DNA from: Arthrobacter sp. SW1
Lineage (GTDB): Bacteria; Actinomycetota; Actinomycetes; Actinomycetales; Micrococcaceae
Reading direction: 5' to 3'
Assembly: GCF_001766675.1 (NCBI RefSeq)
Contig: NZ_MJLT01000007.1
Coordinates: 1-64,000, forward strand
Length of the DNA: 64,000 nucleotides
The notes under the pieces are model-generated. The model was not told the origin of the DNA and ran no database searches. It saw only the letters and a list, made by a program, of their open reading frames with translations. Shown here in pieces: positions 1 through 8,037 of the stretch. Positions within the stretch are counted from its first letter, which is position 1. The number at the start of each line of letters is the position of its first letter. The position numbers were made by a program, and so were the translations under genes.

Positions 1-245
1 AGGGCAACTGCTACGACAACGCAGTGATGGAGAACTTCTTCGGACACCTCAAGGAAGAACTCTTCCACCACGTCCGGTTCCTCAACACCGACGCACTGGC
101 ACCGGCTCTGCACGAGTACATCCACTGGTACAACAACGACCGGATCTCCACAAAGCTCGAGGGCCTGAGCCCGGTGCAATACCGCGCCCAGGCCCTCGCG
201 GCCTAGGATCCTACTTAGCCAGTCCAACTATCGGGGACCAGTTCA
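1..245 (+). mobile_element. Right end of an IS3-family insertion sequence (partial)
   Basis: The window opens inside an IS3-family element. The transposase ORF ends at 206, and positions 223-245 read, on the minus strand, as an end starting TGAACTGGTCCCC and closing in AGTTGGA. That form (TG.ACTG..CCC....AGTTGGA) is typical of IS3/IS150-group terminal inverted repeats, so the element most likely ends at base 245, just before the 3' end of the transporter gene on the other strand. The left end and any target duplication lie outside the window. Confidence 0.75.
3..206 (+). CDS. IS3-family transposase OrfB, C-terminal fragment
   Basis: The last 67 residues of an IS3-family (rve/DDE) transposase; the 5' part is cut by the window edge. 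The reading frame begins GNCYDNAVMENFFGHLKEE, which carries the last catalytic Glu of the DDE triad in the usual context (S/GxxYDNAxxExFF..LK.E), followed by the conserved tail with WYNNDR and LSPVQYR. It would cut and join the element ends during transposition. The visible part is intact, so whether the copy is active cannot be judged. Confidence 0.9.
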   Translation, partial: GNCYDNAVMENFFGHLKEELFHHVRFLNTDALAPALHEYIHWYNNDRISTKLEGLSPVQYRAQALAA

Positions 246-279
246 AACGGTGCGGGGCCTGCGTTGTTAAGCAGGATGC

Positions 280-1680
280 TCAGGCGATGTTGTCTTCGAA
301 CTCGCGGTCCTTGGTTTCCTTGGTCATCAGGAGTGCGACCAGGGTGCAAACCGCGGCCACAGCCAGGTAGACACCAACCAGGACCGTGCTGCCCTTGCCG
401 GCCTGCCACAGTGCAATGGCCACAAACGATGCCGGCGCGGCGCCGATCACGGAGGACAGGTTGTAGGCCACGGCCGAGCCCGTGTAACGGACGTTTGCCG
501 GGAAGAGCTCGGGCAGGATGGCGGCCATCGGTCCGAAGGTCAGGCCCATGAGGGTGAAGCCGACGATGAGGCCCACCAGCGCTGCACCCTTGCCCGGGCC
601 GAACATCAGGCCCCAGGTGAGGCCGAAGACCAGGATGCCGAGCGTCACGCCGATGAGGAACTTGCGCCGGCCCCACTTCTCGGCCAGCGGCCCGGAGACC
701 ACGGTGAAGATGCCGAAGAAGACGACGCCGAGAATCAGCATCCAGAGGAACTCGCTGCGCTGGATTCCCAGTCCGGGGACGAACGCGGCCTCGTTGAAGG
801 CCTTGCCTGCCTTCTCCGCCGCGGCGCGGGCCACCTCGGCGCTGGCCGGTGCCGTGCCGTAGGTGAGCGTGAAGCTGGTGGTCAGGTAGAACAGCACGTA
901 GGTGGCCAGCATGATGAAGGTGCCGGCGATGACTGCCCGCCAGTGGTGCTTGAAGGTGGCGGCAACCGGAACCTTGGCAACCTTTTCCGATTCGACGACC
1001 TTCTGGAAGGACGCGCTTTCGACAAGCTTGAGGCGGACGTAGAGACCCACGGCCACCATCACGATGCTGGCGAGGAACGGAATGCGCCAGCCGAATTCCA
1101 TGAACTGCTCTTCGCTGAGGGCGGCAGCGAGGCCGACGAACAGCACGTTGGCGAGGATGAAGCCGATGGGAGCGCCCAGCTGCGGGAAGGTGCCGTAGAT
1201 GGCGCGCTTGCCGGCAGGTGCGTTCTCGGTTGCCAAAAGGGCGGCACCGGACCATTCGCCGCCGAGGGCAAGGCCCTGGCAGAAACGCAGCACCACCAGA
1301 AGGAGCGGTGCGAGCACCACCCAGCCGGCCGTCGTCGCCGGCGGCAGCAGGCCGATGAAGAAGGTTGCAAGACCCATGGTGAGCAACGACGCCACCAGGG
1401 TGCCCTTACGGCCAAGCTTGTCGCCGTAGTGGCCGAACAGGATTGATCCCACCGGGCGGGCAATGAACGCGACGCCGAAAATGGCGAAGGAGCTCAGGAT
1501 CGCGTTGATGTCCGTGGCGTTGGGGAAGAACAGCTTGGGGAACACCAGCACCGACGCGGTGGCGTAGGCGTAGAAATCGAAGAATTCGATGGTGGTTCCG
1601 ATAAGGCTTGAGAAGATCACACGGCCTCTGGTGTTGGCCGGGGCCGACTCACTTTCCTTGGGTTCAGCTATGGATGACAT
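280..1680 (-). CDS. MFS transporter of the metabolite:H+ symporter (MHS) type
   Basis: A 466-residue inner-membrane transporter with about 12 predicted helices. Near the N-terminus it shows the MHS signature (GTTIEFFDFYAYATAS, then ARPVGSILFGHYGDKLGRK), the loop 2-3 GxxxD+xGR+ motif, and GGEWSGAALLATE after helix 4, as in ShiA, ProP and KgtP. An insert of about 30 residues lies in the middle loop (around residues 277-310). The family couples uptake of organic acids or compatible solutes to protons; the substrate here cannot be told. It is transcribed away from narK, and its upstream region holds three palindromes (1741-1803), suggesting a dedicated repressor. ATG start at 1678-1680. Its 3' end faces the IS remnant. 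Confidence 0.9.
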   Translation of the reverse strand: MSSIAEPKESESAPANTRGRVIFSSLIGTTIEFFDFYAYATASVLVFPKLFFPNATDINAILSSFAIFGVAFIARPVGSILFGHYGDKLGRKGTLVASLLTMGLATFFIGLLPPATTAGWVVLAPLLLVVLRFCQGLALGGEWSGAALLATENAPAGKRAIYGTFPQLGAPIGFILANVLFVGLAAALSEEQFMEFGWRIPFLASIVMVAVGLYVRLKLVESASFQKVVESEKVAKVPVAATFKHHWRAVIAGTFIMLATYVLFYLTTSFTLTYGTAPASAEVARAAAEKAGKAFNEAAFVPGLGIQRSEFLWMLILGVVFFGIFTVVSGPLAEKWGRRKFLIGVTLGILVFGLTWGLMFGPGKGAALVGLIVGFTLMGLTFGPMAAILPELFPANVRYTGSAVAYNLSSVIGAAPASFVAIALWQAGKGSTVLVGVYLAVAAVCTLVALLMTKETKDREFEDNIA

Positions 1681-1740
1681 TCACCGCTGCTTTCGTTCGC
1701 ACCGGTCCGGCGCCTGCGGCCTGCCCGGCAAAAAGAGGAT

Positions 1741-1803
1741 TTATTGAGAATTCAATAATAGTTCCCGGTATCCACACAGTGGACACTGAGTCCATTATGT
1801 GGA
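1741..1803 (-). promoter_or_regulatory. Promoter with three palindromic operator-like sites for the MHS transporter
   Basis: TTATTGA-GAAT-TCAATAA (1741-1758) is a perfect 7-bp inverted repeat. TCCACACAGTGGA (1771-1783) and TCCATTATGTGGA (1791-1803) share the form TCCA-N5-TGGA and start exactly 20 bp apart, two helical turns. On the minus strand TATTAT (1760-1755) is a good -10 box, and a -35 at 17-bp spacing would lie under the first TCCAC site. The arrangement suggests repression or activation by a dimeric regulator. No regulator gene is adjacent, so its family is unknown. Confidence 0.5.
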
Positions 1804-1889
1804 CAATCTGGAACGTCCCACGATGTGGTCAAGGCCACACTAGCCCTCACTGCTTCTCACGCGGCGCCGACACCCTCGGATAGGCAAAT

Positions 1890-1943
1890 GTCACAGCACG
1901 TTTACACACGGCGCCGGTCTCCGAAACGAGCCGTTCCTACCTT
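1890..1943 (+). promoter_or_regulatory. GlnR-like operator and -10 box of the narK operon
   Basis: Five-base half-sites fall in 11-bp register: GTCAC (1890), TTTAC (1901), a non-matching unit (1912) and GAAAC (1923-1927). Ten nt later comes TACCTT (1938-1943), a TANNNT -10 box, giving a predicted start near 1950 and a leader of about 28 nt. The known GlnR box of Streptomyces is gTnAC-n6-GaAAC repeats. Assignment to GlnR is inference from this match and the nitrate genes downstream. Confidence 0.65.
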
Positions 1944-1977
1944 GGAAGTACCCCCAGTCCCCACCAAGGAGGCATCC

Positions 1978-3381
1978 GTGACTGTCGAACAACGCGTACA
2001 GACCCAAGGCAACGAGGCCACCACCGCAGTACCTGTCCTTGAGCATCGCCCTGGCCGCTGGATCGCCAACTGGGATGCCGAGAACAAGGGCCAGTGGGAA
2101 GCCGAAGGCCGCGGCATCGCCAAGCGCAACCTGTACTGGTCCATCTTCGCCGAGTTCCTTGGCTTCGTCGTCTGGCAGCTCTGGTCCATCGTGGTGGTCC
2201 AGCTTCCGGGCGCCGGCTTCAAGCTCAGCACCTCCGAAATCTTCTGGCTCATCTCCATGCCCAGCCTGGTCGGCGCCACGCTGCGCATCCCATACACCTT
2301 CATGGTTCCCAAGTTCGGCGGCCGGAACTGGACCATCATCTCGGCGCTGCTCCTGCTCATCCCGTCCATCGGCCTGGCAATCTGCGTCTCCAACCCGCAG
2401 ACGCCGTTCGGCGTCCTGCTGCTGGTGGCGGCCCTCGCGGGCTTCGGCGGCGGCAACTTTGCCAGCTCGATGGCGAACATCACCTTCTTCTACCCTGCCC
2501 GCGAAAAGGGCTGGGCGCTCGGCCTGAATGCCGCGGGCGGAAACCTCGGTGCCGCCGTCGCGCAGCTGGTGGTTCCGATCGCTGTGACGCTGCTGGCGGC
2601 CGGCACCGTCAACCTGCCCGTGGCCGGCCTGATTTGGGTTCCGTTCATCCTCCTTGCAGCTTTCGGCGCCTGGAAGTACATGAACAACCTCACCAGCGCC
2701 AAGGGTGACGTTGCCGGTTCCGTCGCCGCGCTGAAGGAACCGCACCTGTGGATCATGGCATTCCTGTACATCGGAACCTTCGGCTCCTTCATCGGCTTCG
2801 CAGGTGTCTTCCCGAAGCTCATCAAGGACTACTTCCCGGAGTTCTCGGCCATCCACATCGGTGCCGTGGCCCTGTCCCTGGCCTTCCTCGGCCCGCTGGT
2901 CGGTTCCCTGGCCCGCCCCTACGGCGGACGCATGGCCGACCGCCGCGGGGGCGCCCGGATGACCGTTTCGTCCTTCGCTGCGATGGCGGTTATCACCCTG
3001 ACGATGATCTGGACCCTGCCGCTGAAGAACTTCTGGCTCTTCCTGGTCCTGTTCCTGCTGCTCTTCGTTGCCAGCGGCTTCGGAAACGGCGCCACCTACC
3101 GCATGATCCCGGTCATCTTCGCCACCTCCAGCCGCGCAGCCCGCAACGGCGCCGCGCCGGCCGCCACCCAGCGGCTCGCCTCGTCCTCCTTGGGCCTGAT
3201 CTCCGCGATCGGCGCCTACGGCGGCTTCGTGATCCCGCAGGTCCTGAACGCCTCCAACACCGCTTCCGGTTCCTACACCCCGGCGTTCTACGGATTCGTC
3301 GCAGCCTACGTGGTCATGCTGACGGTCTGCTGGGCCTGCTACCTCCGCAAGGCACGCACCACCCCGATGGGACACATCTGA
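1978..3381 (+). CDS. narK: Nitrate/nitrite transporter (NarK/NasA type, MFS)
   Basis: An MFS permease of about 12 helices and 467 residues. It carries the nitrate-porter signatures: the N-terminal RWIANWDAENKGQWEAEG, GFGGGNFASSMANITFFYP (nitrate signature 1) and GFGNGATYRMIPVIF (signature 2). It would import nitrate, and perhaps exchange nitrite, for the reductases encoded next. The GTG at 1978 is chosen because AAGGAGG sits 5 nt upstream and the conserved NarK start follows; an in-frame GTG at 1825 lies upstream of the predicted promoter. The next gene starts 1 bp after the stop, so it heads a three-gene operon (narK, nitrate reductase, reductase partner) under the GlnR-like box at 1890-1943. 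Confidence 0.93.
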   Translation: MTVEQRVQTQGNEATTAVPVLEHRPGRWIANWDAENKGQWEAEGRGIAKRNLYWSIFAEFLGFVVWQLWSIVVVQLPGAGFKLSTSEIFWLISMPSLVGATLRIPYTFMVPKFGGRNWTIISALLLLIPSIGLAICVSNPQTPFGVLLLVAALAGFGGGNFASSMANITFFYPAREKGWALGLNAAGGNLGAAVAQLVVPIAVTLLAAGTVNLPVAGLIWVPFILLAAFGAWKYMNNLTSAKGDVAGSVAALKEPHLWIMAFLYIGTFGSFIGFAGVFPKLIKDYFPEFSAIHIGAVALSLAFLGPLVGSLARPYGGRMADRRGGARMTVSSFAAMAVITLTMIWTLPLKNFWLFLVLFLLLFVASGFGNGATYRMIPVIFATSSRAARNGAAPAATQRLASSSLGLISAIGAYGGFVIPQVLNASNTASGSYTPAFYGFVAAYVVMLTVCWACYLRKARTTPMGHI

Positions 3382-3382
3382 G

Positions 3383-5593
3383 ATGTCAGCCGGCACCGCC
3401 ACCCACTGCCCGTACTGCGCGCTCCAGTGCGCCATGACCCTGTCCCCGGCCGGCCCCGTTGCCGCAGCGCCGGGGGCGGGGTCCCCCGCTGCGGAACCCA
3501 CGACGCCGGGCACCGCCTCCGCGGCTGCCGCACCCCTTGAGGTGGCGGGCCGCGAGTTCCCCACCAACCGGGGCGGGCTGTGCCGCAAGGGGTGGACCTC
3601 GGCGTCGTTGCTGGGCCATGCGGGCCGGATTACGGAGCCGCTGCTCAAGGGCTCCGACGGCGTGCACCAGCCCGTCAGCTGGGACCAGGCCCTCATGCTC
3701 GTGGCGGCCGCGGTGAAGGACAGCTGGGACCGGCACGGGCACGACTCGGTGGGCGTGTTCGGCAGTGGCGGCCTCACCAACGAGAAGGCGTACCAGCTGG
3801 GCAAGTTCGCCCGCCTGGCCTTGCGCACTTCCCGAATCGACTACAACGGCCGTTTCTGCATGTCCTCCGCAGCGGCCGCCGGAAACCGGGCCTTCGGCGT
3901 CGACCGCGGCCTGCCCTTCCCGGTGGAAGACCTGGACACCGCCTCCGTGATCCTGCTGCTCGGCTCGAACGTGGGGGAGACCATGCCGCCGTTCGTCCAG
4001 CACCTCCAGGGTGCCCGCGATGCCGGCGGACTGATCGTCGTGGACCCCCGGCGCTCGGCCACCGCGGCCTTCACCGGCAACGGCGGCGGCCTCCACCTGC
4101 AGCCCCTGCCGGGAACCGACCTCGCCCTCATCCTGGGCATCTCCCACGTGGTGGTCCACGAGGGCCTCGCAGACGCCGCGTACCTCGAGAACCGCACCAA
4201 CGGCCATAAGTCCGTGATGCGCAGCCTTGCCGCCTTCTGGCCCGAACGCGTCCAGTCCATCACCGGCGTTCCCGCCACCCTGATCCGCGAGGCCGCCCGC
4301 CGCCTCGCCAAAGCCGCCCGCCTGGCCAAGGACGAAGGCCGGGGTGGTTGCTACATCCTCGGCGGCCGCGGCGTGGAACAACACGTGGACGGTACCGATA
4401 CCGCCACCGCGGCCATCAACTTGGCCCTGCTCCTGGGCCTGCCTGGCTCGGAACGCAGCGGCTACGGCACCCTCACCGGCCAGGGCAACGGCCAGGGTGG
4501 CCGCGAACACGGCCAGAAGTCCGACCAGCTTCCCGGCTACCGCAAGATCACCGATCCCGCCGCCCGCAAACACATGGCAAAGGTCTGGAGCGTGGACGAG
4601 TCGCTCATCCCCGGAGCCGGACTGCCCGCCGTCGAGCTCCTGAAGTCACTGGGAAAGCCCGACGGCGTCCGCTGCCTTTTCGTGCACGGAGCCAATGTGG
4701 CGGTCTCCGCCCCCGACGCCGGCGCGGTGATCGAAGGCCTACGCAGCCTGGACTTCCTGGTGGTGTGCGACTTCTTCATGTCCGAGACCGCCGCCGAAGC
4801 GGACCTGGTGCTGCCCGTGGCCCAGTGGGCCGAGGAGGAAGGCACCATGACCAACCTCGAAGGCCGGGTCATCCGGCGCCGCCGCGCACTCACCCCTCCC
4901 CCGGGCGTGCGCAGCGAACTCTGGCTGATGGCCCGGCTCGCCGAACTGCTCGACGCTCCCTCCACCTTCAGCGACGATCCCCGGACCGTCTTCGAGGAAC
5001 TGCGGCGCGCTTCCGAAGGCGGGCTGGCGGACTACTCGGGCATCGACTACGACATGCTCGACGCCGGCGAGGCCGCCTATTGGCCGTATCCGGCCGGCAG
5101 CAAGGGCACTCCCCGGCTCTTCACGGACAGCTTTGCGCACGCCGACGGCCGGGCGGCGATGGTCGCCGTCGTTCCCTCACGGCGGGCACAGCGCACCTTC
5201 GCCAGCGCCGCCGAACCGGAGTCGCTCGCCCTCGCCACTGGCCGGCTGCTGGAGCACTACCAGTCCGGGGCGCAGACCCGTCGGGTGTCCGAACTCGCGT
5301 CATCACAGCCCGAGGCACGGCTGCAGTTGCACCCCGAGACCGCAGCCCGCCGGGGCATTGCGGACGGCGAACTCGTCTCCGTCAGCAACGAACGCGGCGA
5401 CCTTAGGGTCCGCGCCGAAGTCAGCACCGCCATCCGGCCGGACACCGTCTTCCTGCCCTTCCATTTCCCCGGGGCCGGCAGCGCCAACCGCCTCACGGAA
5501 GCCGCCACCGACCCCATCTCCGGCATGCCGGAATTCAAGACCAGCCGGGTATGGGTCACGCCCCTGTCCGCGCACCGCAAGGAGGAATCATGA
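3383..5593 (+). CDS. Assimilatory nitrate reductase catalytic subunit (molybdopterin, [4Fe-4S])
   Basis: A 736-residue Mo-bis-MGD oxidoreductase of the NarB/NasA/NasC group that reduces nitrate to nitrite in the cytoplasm. The N-terminal cluster ligands are Cys9, Cys12 and Cys16 (HCPYCALQC), with Cys67 in NRGGLCRKGW as the fourth. The gap between the third and fourth is enlarged by an Ala/Pro/Gly-rich insert (about residues 25-53). Molybdopterin-domain motifs follow, such as GSNVGETMP, GQGNGQGGREHG and the C-terminal molydop-binding domain ending FPFHFPGAGSANRLT-like. No signal peptide. It lies 1 bp after narK and overlaps the next gene by ATGA, so subunits are probably made together. Confidence 0.92.
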   Translation: MSAGTATHCPYCALQCAMTLSPAGPVAAAPGAGSPAAEPTTPGTASAAAAPLEVAGREFPTNRGGLCRKGWTSASLLGHAGRITEPLLKGSDGVHQPVSWDQALMLVAAAVKDSWDRHGHDSVGVFGSGGLTNEKAYQLGKFARLALRTSRIDYNGRFCMSSAAAAGNRAFGVDRGLPFPVEDLDTASVILLLGSNVGETMPPFVQHLQGARDAGGLIVVDPRRSATAAFTGNGGGLHLQPLPGTDLALILGISHVVVHEGLADAAYLENRTNGHKSVMRSLAAFWPERVQSITGVPATLIREAARRLAKAARLAKDEGRGGCYILGGRGVEQHVDGTDTATAAINLALLLGLPGSERSGYGTLTGQGNGQGGREHGQKSDQLPGYRKITDPAARKHMAKVWSVDESLIPGAGLPAVELLKSLGKPDGVRCLFVHGANVAVSAPDAGAVIEGLRSLDFLVVCDFFMSETAAEADLVLPVAQWAEEEGTMTNLEGRVIRRRRALTPPPGVRSELWLMARLAELLDAPSTFSDDPRTVFEELRRASEGGLADYSGIDYDMLDAGEAAYWPYPAGSKGTPRLFTDSFAHADGRAAMVAVVPSRRAQRTFASAAEPESLALATGRLLEHYQSGAQTRRVSELASSQPEARLQLHPETAARRGIADGELVSVSNERGDLRVRAEVSTAIRPDTVFLPFHFPGAGSANRLTEAATDPISGMPEFKTSRVWVTPLSAHRKEES

Positions 5594-7146
5594 GCGAGCG
5601 CATTGTCGTCGTCGGTTTCGGGCCCGTAGCAGCCCGCCTGGTGGAGGGCCTCCTCCCGGCGGTACGCCGCGGAAGCGTGAGCCTCATGGTCTTGGGACAG
5701 GAAGCCGAGGCCGCGTACAACCGCGTGATGGTGGCCGAGCTGGGCGTGGGACGCAGCACCGCGGAGGCCCTCGCCATGGCCGACGCCGCTGAGCTCATCG
5801 CCGAGGGCGTGGATGTGCGCCTGGGCGTCACCGTCAAGCGCGTGGACCGGGCCCGGCAGCGCGTGGTGCTTTCGGACGGCAGCACCGAAGCCTACGAGCG
5901 CCTGGTGTTCGCGACCGGCGCCCGTCCCGTGATTCCGAACCTGACGGGCATCAACCCGGACCCGGCCCGCCCGGTGCTGCCGGCCGGCGTCACCGCCCTG
6001 CGCACCCTGGGCGACGCCGAAACCCTGCGCCGCTCCGTGACCGCCCGGCAGCGCGTGGTAGTGCTGGGCGGCGGCGTGCTCGGCCTGGAAACCGCCTTGG
6101 CCGCGGCCGAGGAGGGCGCCACCGTGACCGTGGTGCACAGCGGACCGCATCCCATGGGCCGGAACATCGACCGCGGCGGCGGCGCCGTCCTGGCCGCGGC
6201 CCTGCGCGCCGCGGGCGTCACCGTGGTCAGCAACGCGGTGTCCACGGCGGTGGAGCACAACGGTCCCGACGGCGCCTTCTCCGCTTTGGTGCTCGACGAC
6301 GGCGCGCGCGTGGAAGGCGATCTCCTGCTGCTTTCCTGCGGCGTGCGTCCGCGCATTGAACTCGCGGAGGGCTGCGGCCTTCCGGTCGCTTCCGGCATCC
6401 TCGTGGACCACCGGCTGCGGACCCACCACGAACCGCACATGTTCGCGATCGGTGACTGCGCCGAAGTCCGCTGCGCCACTGCCGGATGCCCGGACTGCAA
6501 AGGTGCCACGGCGCCGTCGGGCCTGGTGGGTCCCGGGTGGCGGCAGGCCGAATGGCTGGCAGGCTACCTCGAAACGCTCGCCGAGGACGGCCAGGAGGCC
6601 GCGAACGGACTGGCTCCGCTGGCGAAGGAACAGGCCGGCGTCGTGGTCCTGAAGGCGCGCGGCATCAACTTGGCCGTCGCGGGCGACACCTCCGCCGAGC
6701 CGTGGGACGAGCTGCTGTGCCCCGCGCCGGACGGACTGCCACACCGTGAGGTAGCGCAGTGGGCCGATCCCGGGCATGGCCGCTACGTCAAGATGACCAC
6801 CCGCGGCGGCGTCCTGGAGGGGCTGGTGTCCGTGGGTATGCCCCGCACCGCGGCCGAGTTGGTGGTGTTGTTTGAACGGGGAGCCGAGCTTCCTGCCGAC
6901 CGTTCGCTGCTGCTGCGCCTGGACGGCACGGACCAGCCTTCCGGCGCCGCGAACAACGACCCAGCCCGGACAGTCTGCCGTTGTGCCGGAGTGAGCGGCG
7001 CGGTGATCGAGGAATCCGTAGTGTCCGGCTGTTCCTCGGTGCCGGAGGTTTCAAAGGCCACCCGGGCCGGCACCGGCTGCGGCGGCTGCCACGAGGACAT
7101 CAAGGCGATCATCGAAAAACATTTCCAAGGGGCCGTAGCGGCGTAG
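5590..7146 (+). CDS. FAD-dependent reductase partner of nitrate reductase (NasB type) with BFD [2Fe-2S] tail
   Basis: 518 residues. An N-terminal FAD Rossmann motif (VVVGFGPVAARL), an ATGARP motif, a second NAD-binding motif (VLGGGVLGLETA), and AIGDCAEV near residue 290 mark a nitrite-reductase-like pyridine nucleotide oxidoreductase. The tail has a BFD-like [2Fe-2S] domain with Cys ligands in CRCAG and GTGCGGCHED. It would pass electrons from NAD(P)H to the nitrate reductase just upstream. The ATG overlaps the upstream stop (ATGA) and has GGAGG 5 nt before it. A further CPDCK-type Cys pair (SAGCPDC region, about residue 300) may bind metal or be structural. Confidence 0.88.
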   Translation: MSERIVVVGFGPVAARLVEGLLPAVRRGSVSLMVLGQEAEAAYNRVMVAELGVGRSTAEALAMADAAELIAEGVDVRLGVTVKRVDRARQRVVLSDGSTEAYERLVFATGARPVIPNLTGINPDPARPVLPAGVTALRTLGDAETLRRSVTARQRVVVLGGGVLGLETALAAAEEGATVTVVHSGPHPMGRNIDRGGGAVLAAALRAAGVTVVSNAVSTAVEHNGPDGAFSALVLDDGARVEGDLLLLSCGVRPRIELAEGCGLPVASGILVDHRLRTHHEPHMFAIGDCAEVRCATAGCPDCKGATAPSGLVGPGWRQAEWLAGYLETLAEDGQEAANGLAPLAKEQAGVVVLKARGINLAVAGDTSAEPWDELLCPAPDGLPHREVAQWADPGHGRYVKMTTRGGVLEGLVSVGMPRTAAELVVLFERGAELPADRSLLLRLDGTDQPSGAANNDPARTVCRCAGVSGAVIEESVVSGCSSVPEVSKATRAGTGCGGCHEDIKAIIEKHFQGAVAA

Positions 7147-7183
7147 GCCCCTTGCTTTCCCTGGCCCGCCGCTGGTTTGCCAC

Positions 7184-7251
7184 TTTGGGCCGCTTCAGGG
7201 CGCAATATTCCGGCCCAAAATGGCGAATGGTGGCCGGGCCCGCAGGCCCGG
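7184..7251. terminator. Two terminator-like hairpins between convergent genes
   Basis: TTTGGGCCG (7184-7192) pairs with CGGCCCAAA (7211-7219) around an 18-nt loop, and CCGGGCC (7234-7240) pairs with GGCCCGG (7245-7251) around 4 nt, followed by TTCTT. They sit between the nitrate operon (ends 7146) and the convergent hydrolase gene (ends 7255), where a two-way terminator is expected. Confidence 0.55.
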
Positions 7252-7254
7252 TTC

Positions 7255-7926
7255 TTACGCCTGCCCCGCCATCTCCCGGATGAGCCCTGCAACAAGCTCC
7301 GGGTGGGACAGGAACGGTGAATGGGAGGTGTCGATCTCCCGTACGGCGCCGCCAACCCTCGCCGCCATCTGGCGTTGGGCGAACGGCGGGATCGCCTGGT
7401 CCTGGCTGCACACGATGTAGGTGGAAGGAATCTCCCGCCACGCAGCGGCGCCCAGTTCTTCGGTGAACGCGGCTTCGCTTTGCGGGCGGAGGTTCTCCAG
7501 CGCTTCCGCCGTGGCCTCCGCGGGGACGCCGTTGTAGAAGACCGACGCCGGATCGGTCACGGTGATCCAGCCGTCGCCTTTGATGTTCCACCAGTGCGGG
7601 GCCACCCCGCCTACGGCTCCAAGCAAAGACTCGCCGGCGTCCAGCGCGAACGCGCACAGGTAACCGATATGTTTGACGTTCTGCAGGCCGGCCAGCGCCT
7701 CGGAGGCAACGGCGCCGCCGTAGGAATGCGCGACGACGACAACCGGGCCGTCAATGCCCTGGACAGCCTCGCGCAGGACGGCAGCGTCCGCATGAAGGCC
7801 GGCGGCAACGGTGCCGACGCTCGGCAGCTCGACAGTGCGCACCTCGAAGTCGGAGAGCTGCGAACGCACGGCGTTCCAGCAGTCACTGCCGTGCCAGGCA
7901 CCGTGGACAAGAATGAGTGTGGTCAT
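7255..7926 (-). CDS. Alpha/beta hydrolase (esterase-like)
   Basis: 223 residues, a complete small alpha/beta hydrolase of the plant esterase/EstC-like group. The N-terminal strand and oxyanion loop read ILVHGAWHGSDCW, the nucleophile elbow is AHSYGG with Ser68, the acid is likely in SQDQAI, and the base in DTSHSPFLSHPE. No signal peptide, so cytoplasmic; the substrate is unknown. The ATG at 7924-7926 starts directly at the first beta strand and has GGGG just upstream; a longer form would add 21 poorly structured residues. It is a single gene facing the nitrate operon. Confidence 0.85.
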   Translation of the reverse strand: MTTLILVHGAWHGSDCWNAVRSQLSDFEVRTVELPSVGTVAAGLHADAAVLREAVQGIDGPVVVVAHSYGGAVASEALAGLQNVKHIGYLCAFALDAGESLLGAVGGVAPHWWNIKGDGWITVTDPASVFYNGVPAEATAEALENLRPQSEAAFTEELGAAAWREIPSTYIVCSQDQAIPPFAQRQMAARVGGAVREIDTSHSPFLSHPELVAGLIREMAGQA

Positions 7927-8037
7927 GCCCCACAGTCTGCGCGAGGCGTGACCCACACCACAACGAGCCTTCCATTCAATGGCAGGCACCCGTCAATGCA
8001 CCGTCAAGGCACCCGTCACGCCAGCCCGGCCGCAGAA

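Noticed and set aside
1825..1977. N-terminal extension of NarK by 51 residues
   Set aside because: It would start upstream of the predicted transcription start; the GTG at 1978 has AAGGAGG and the conserved protein start.
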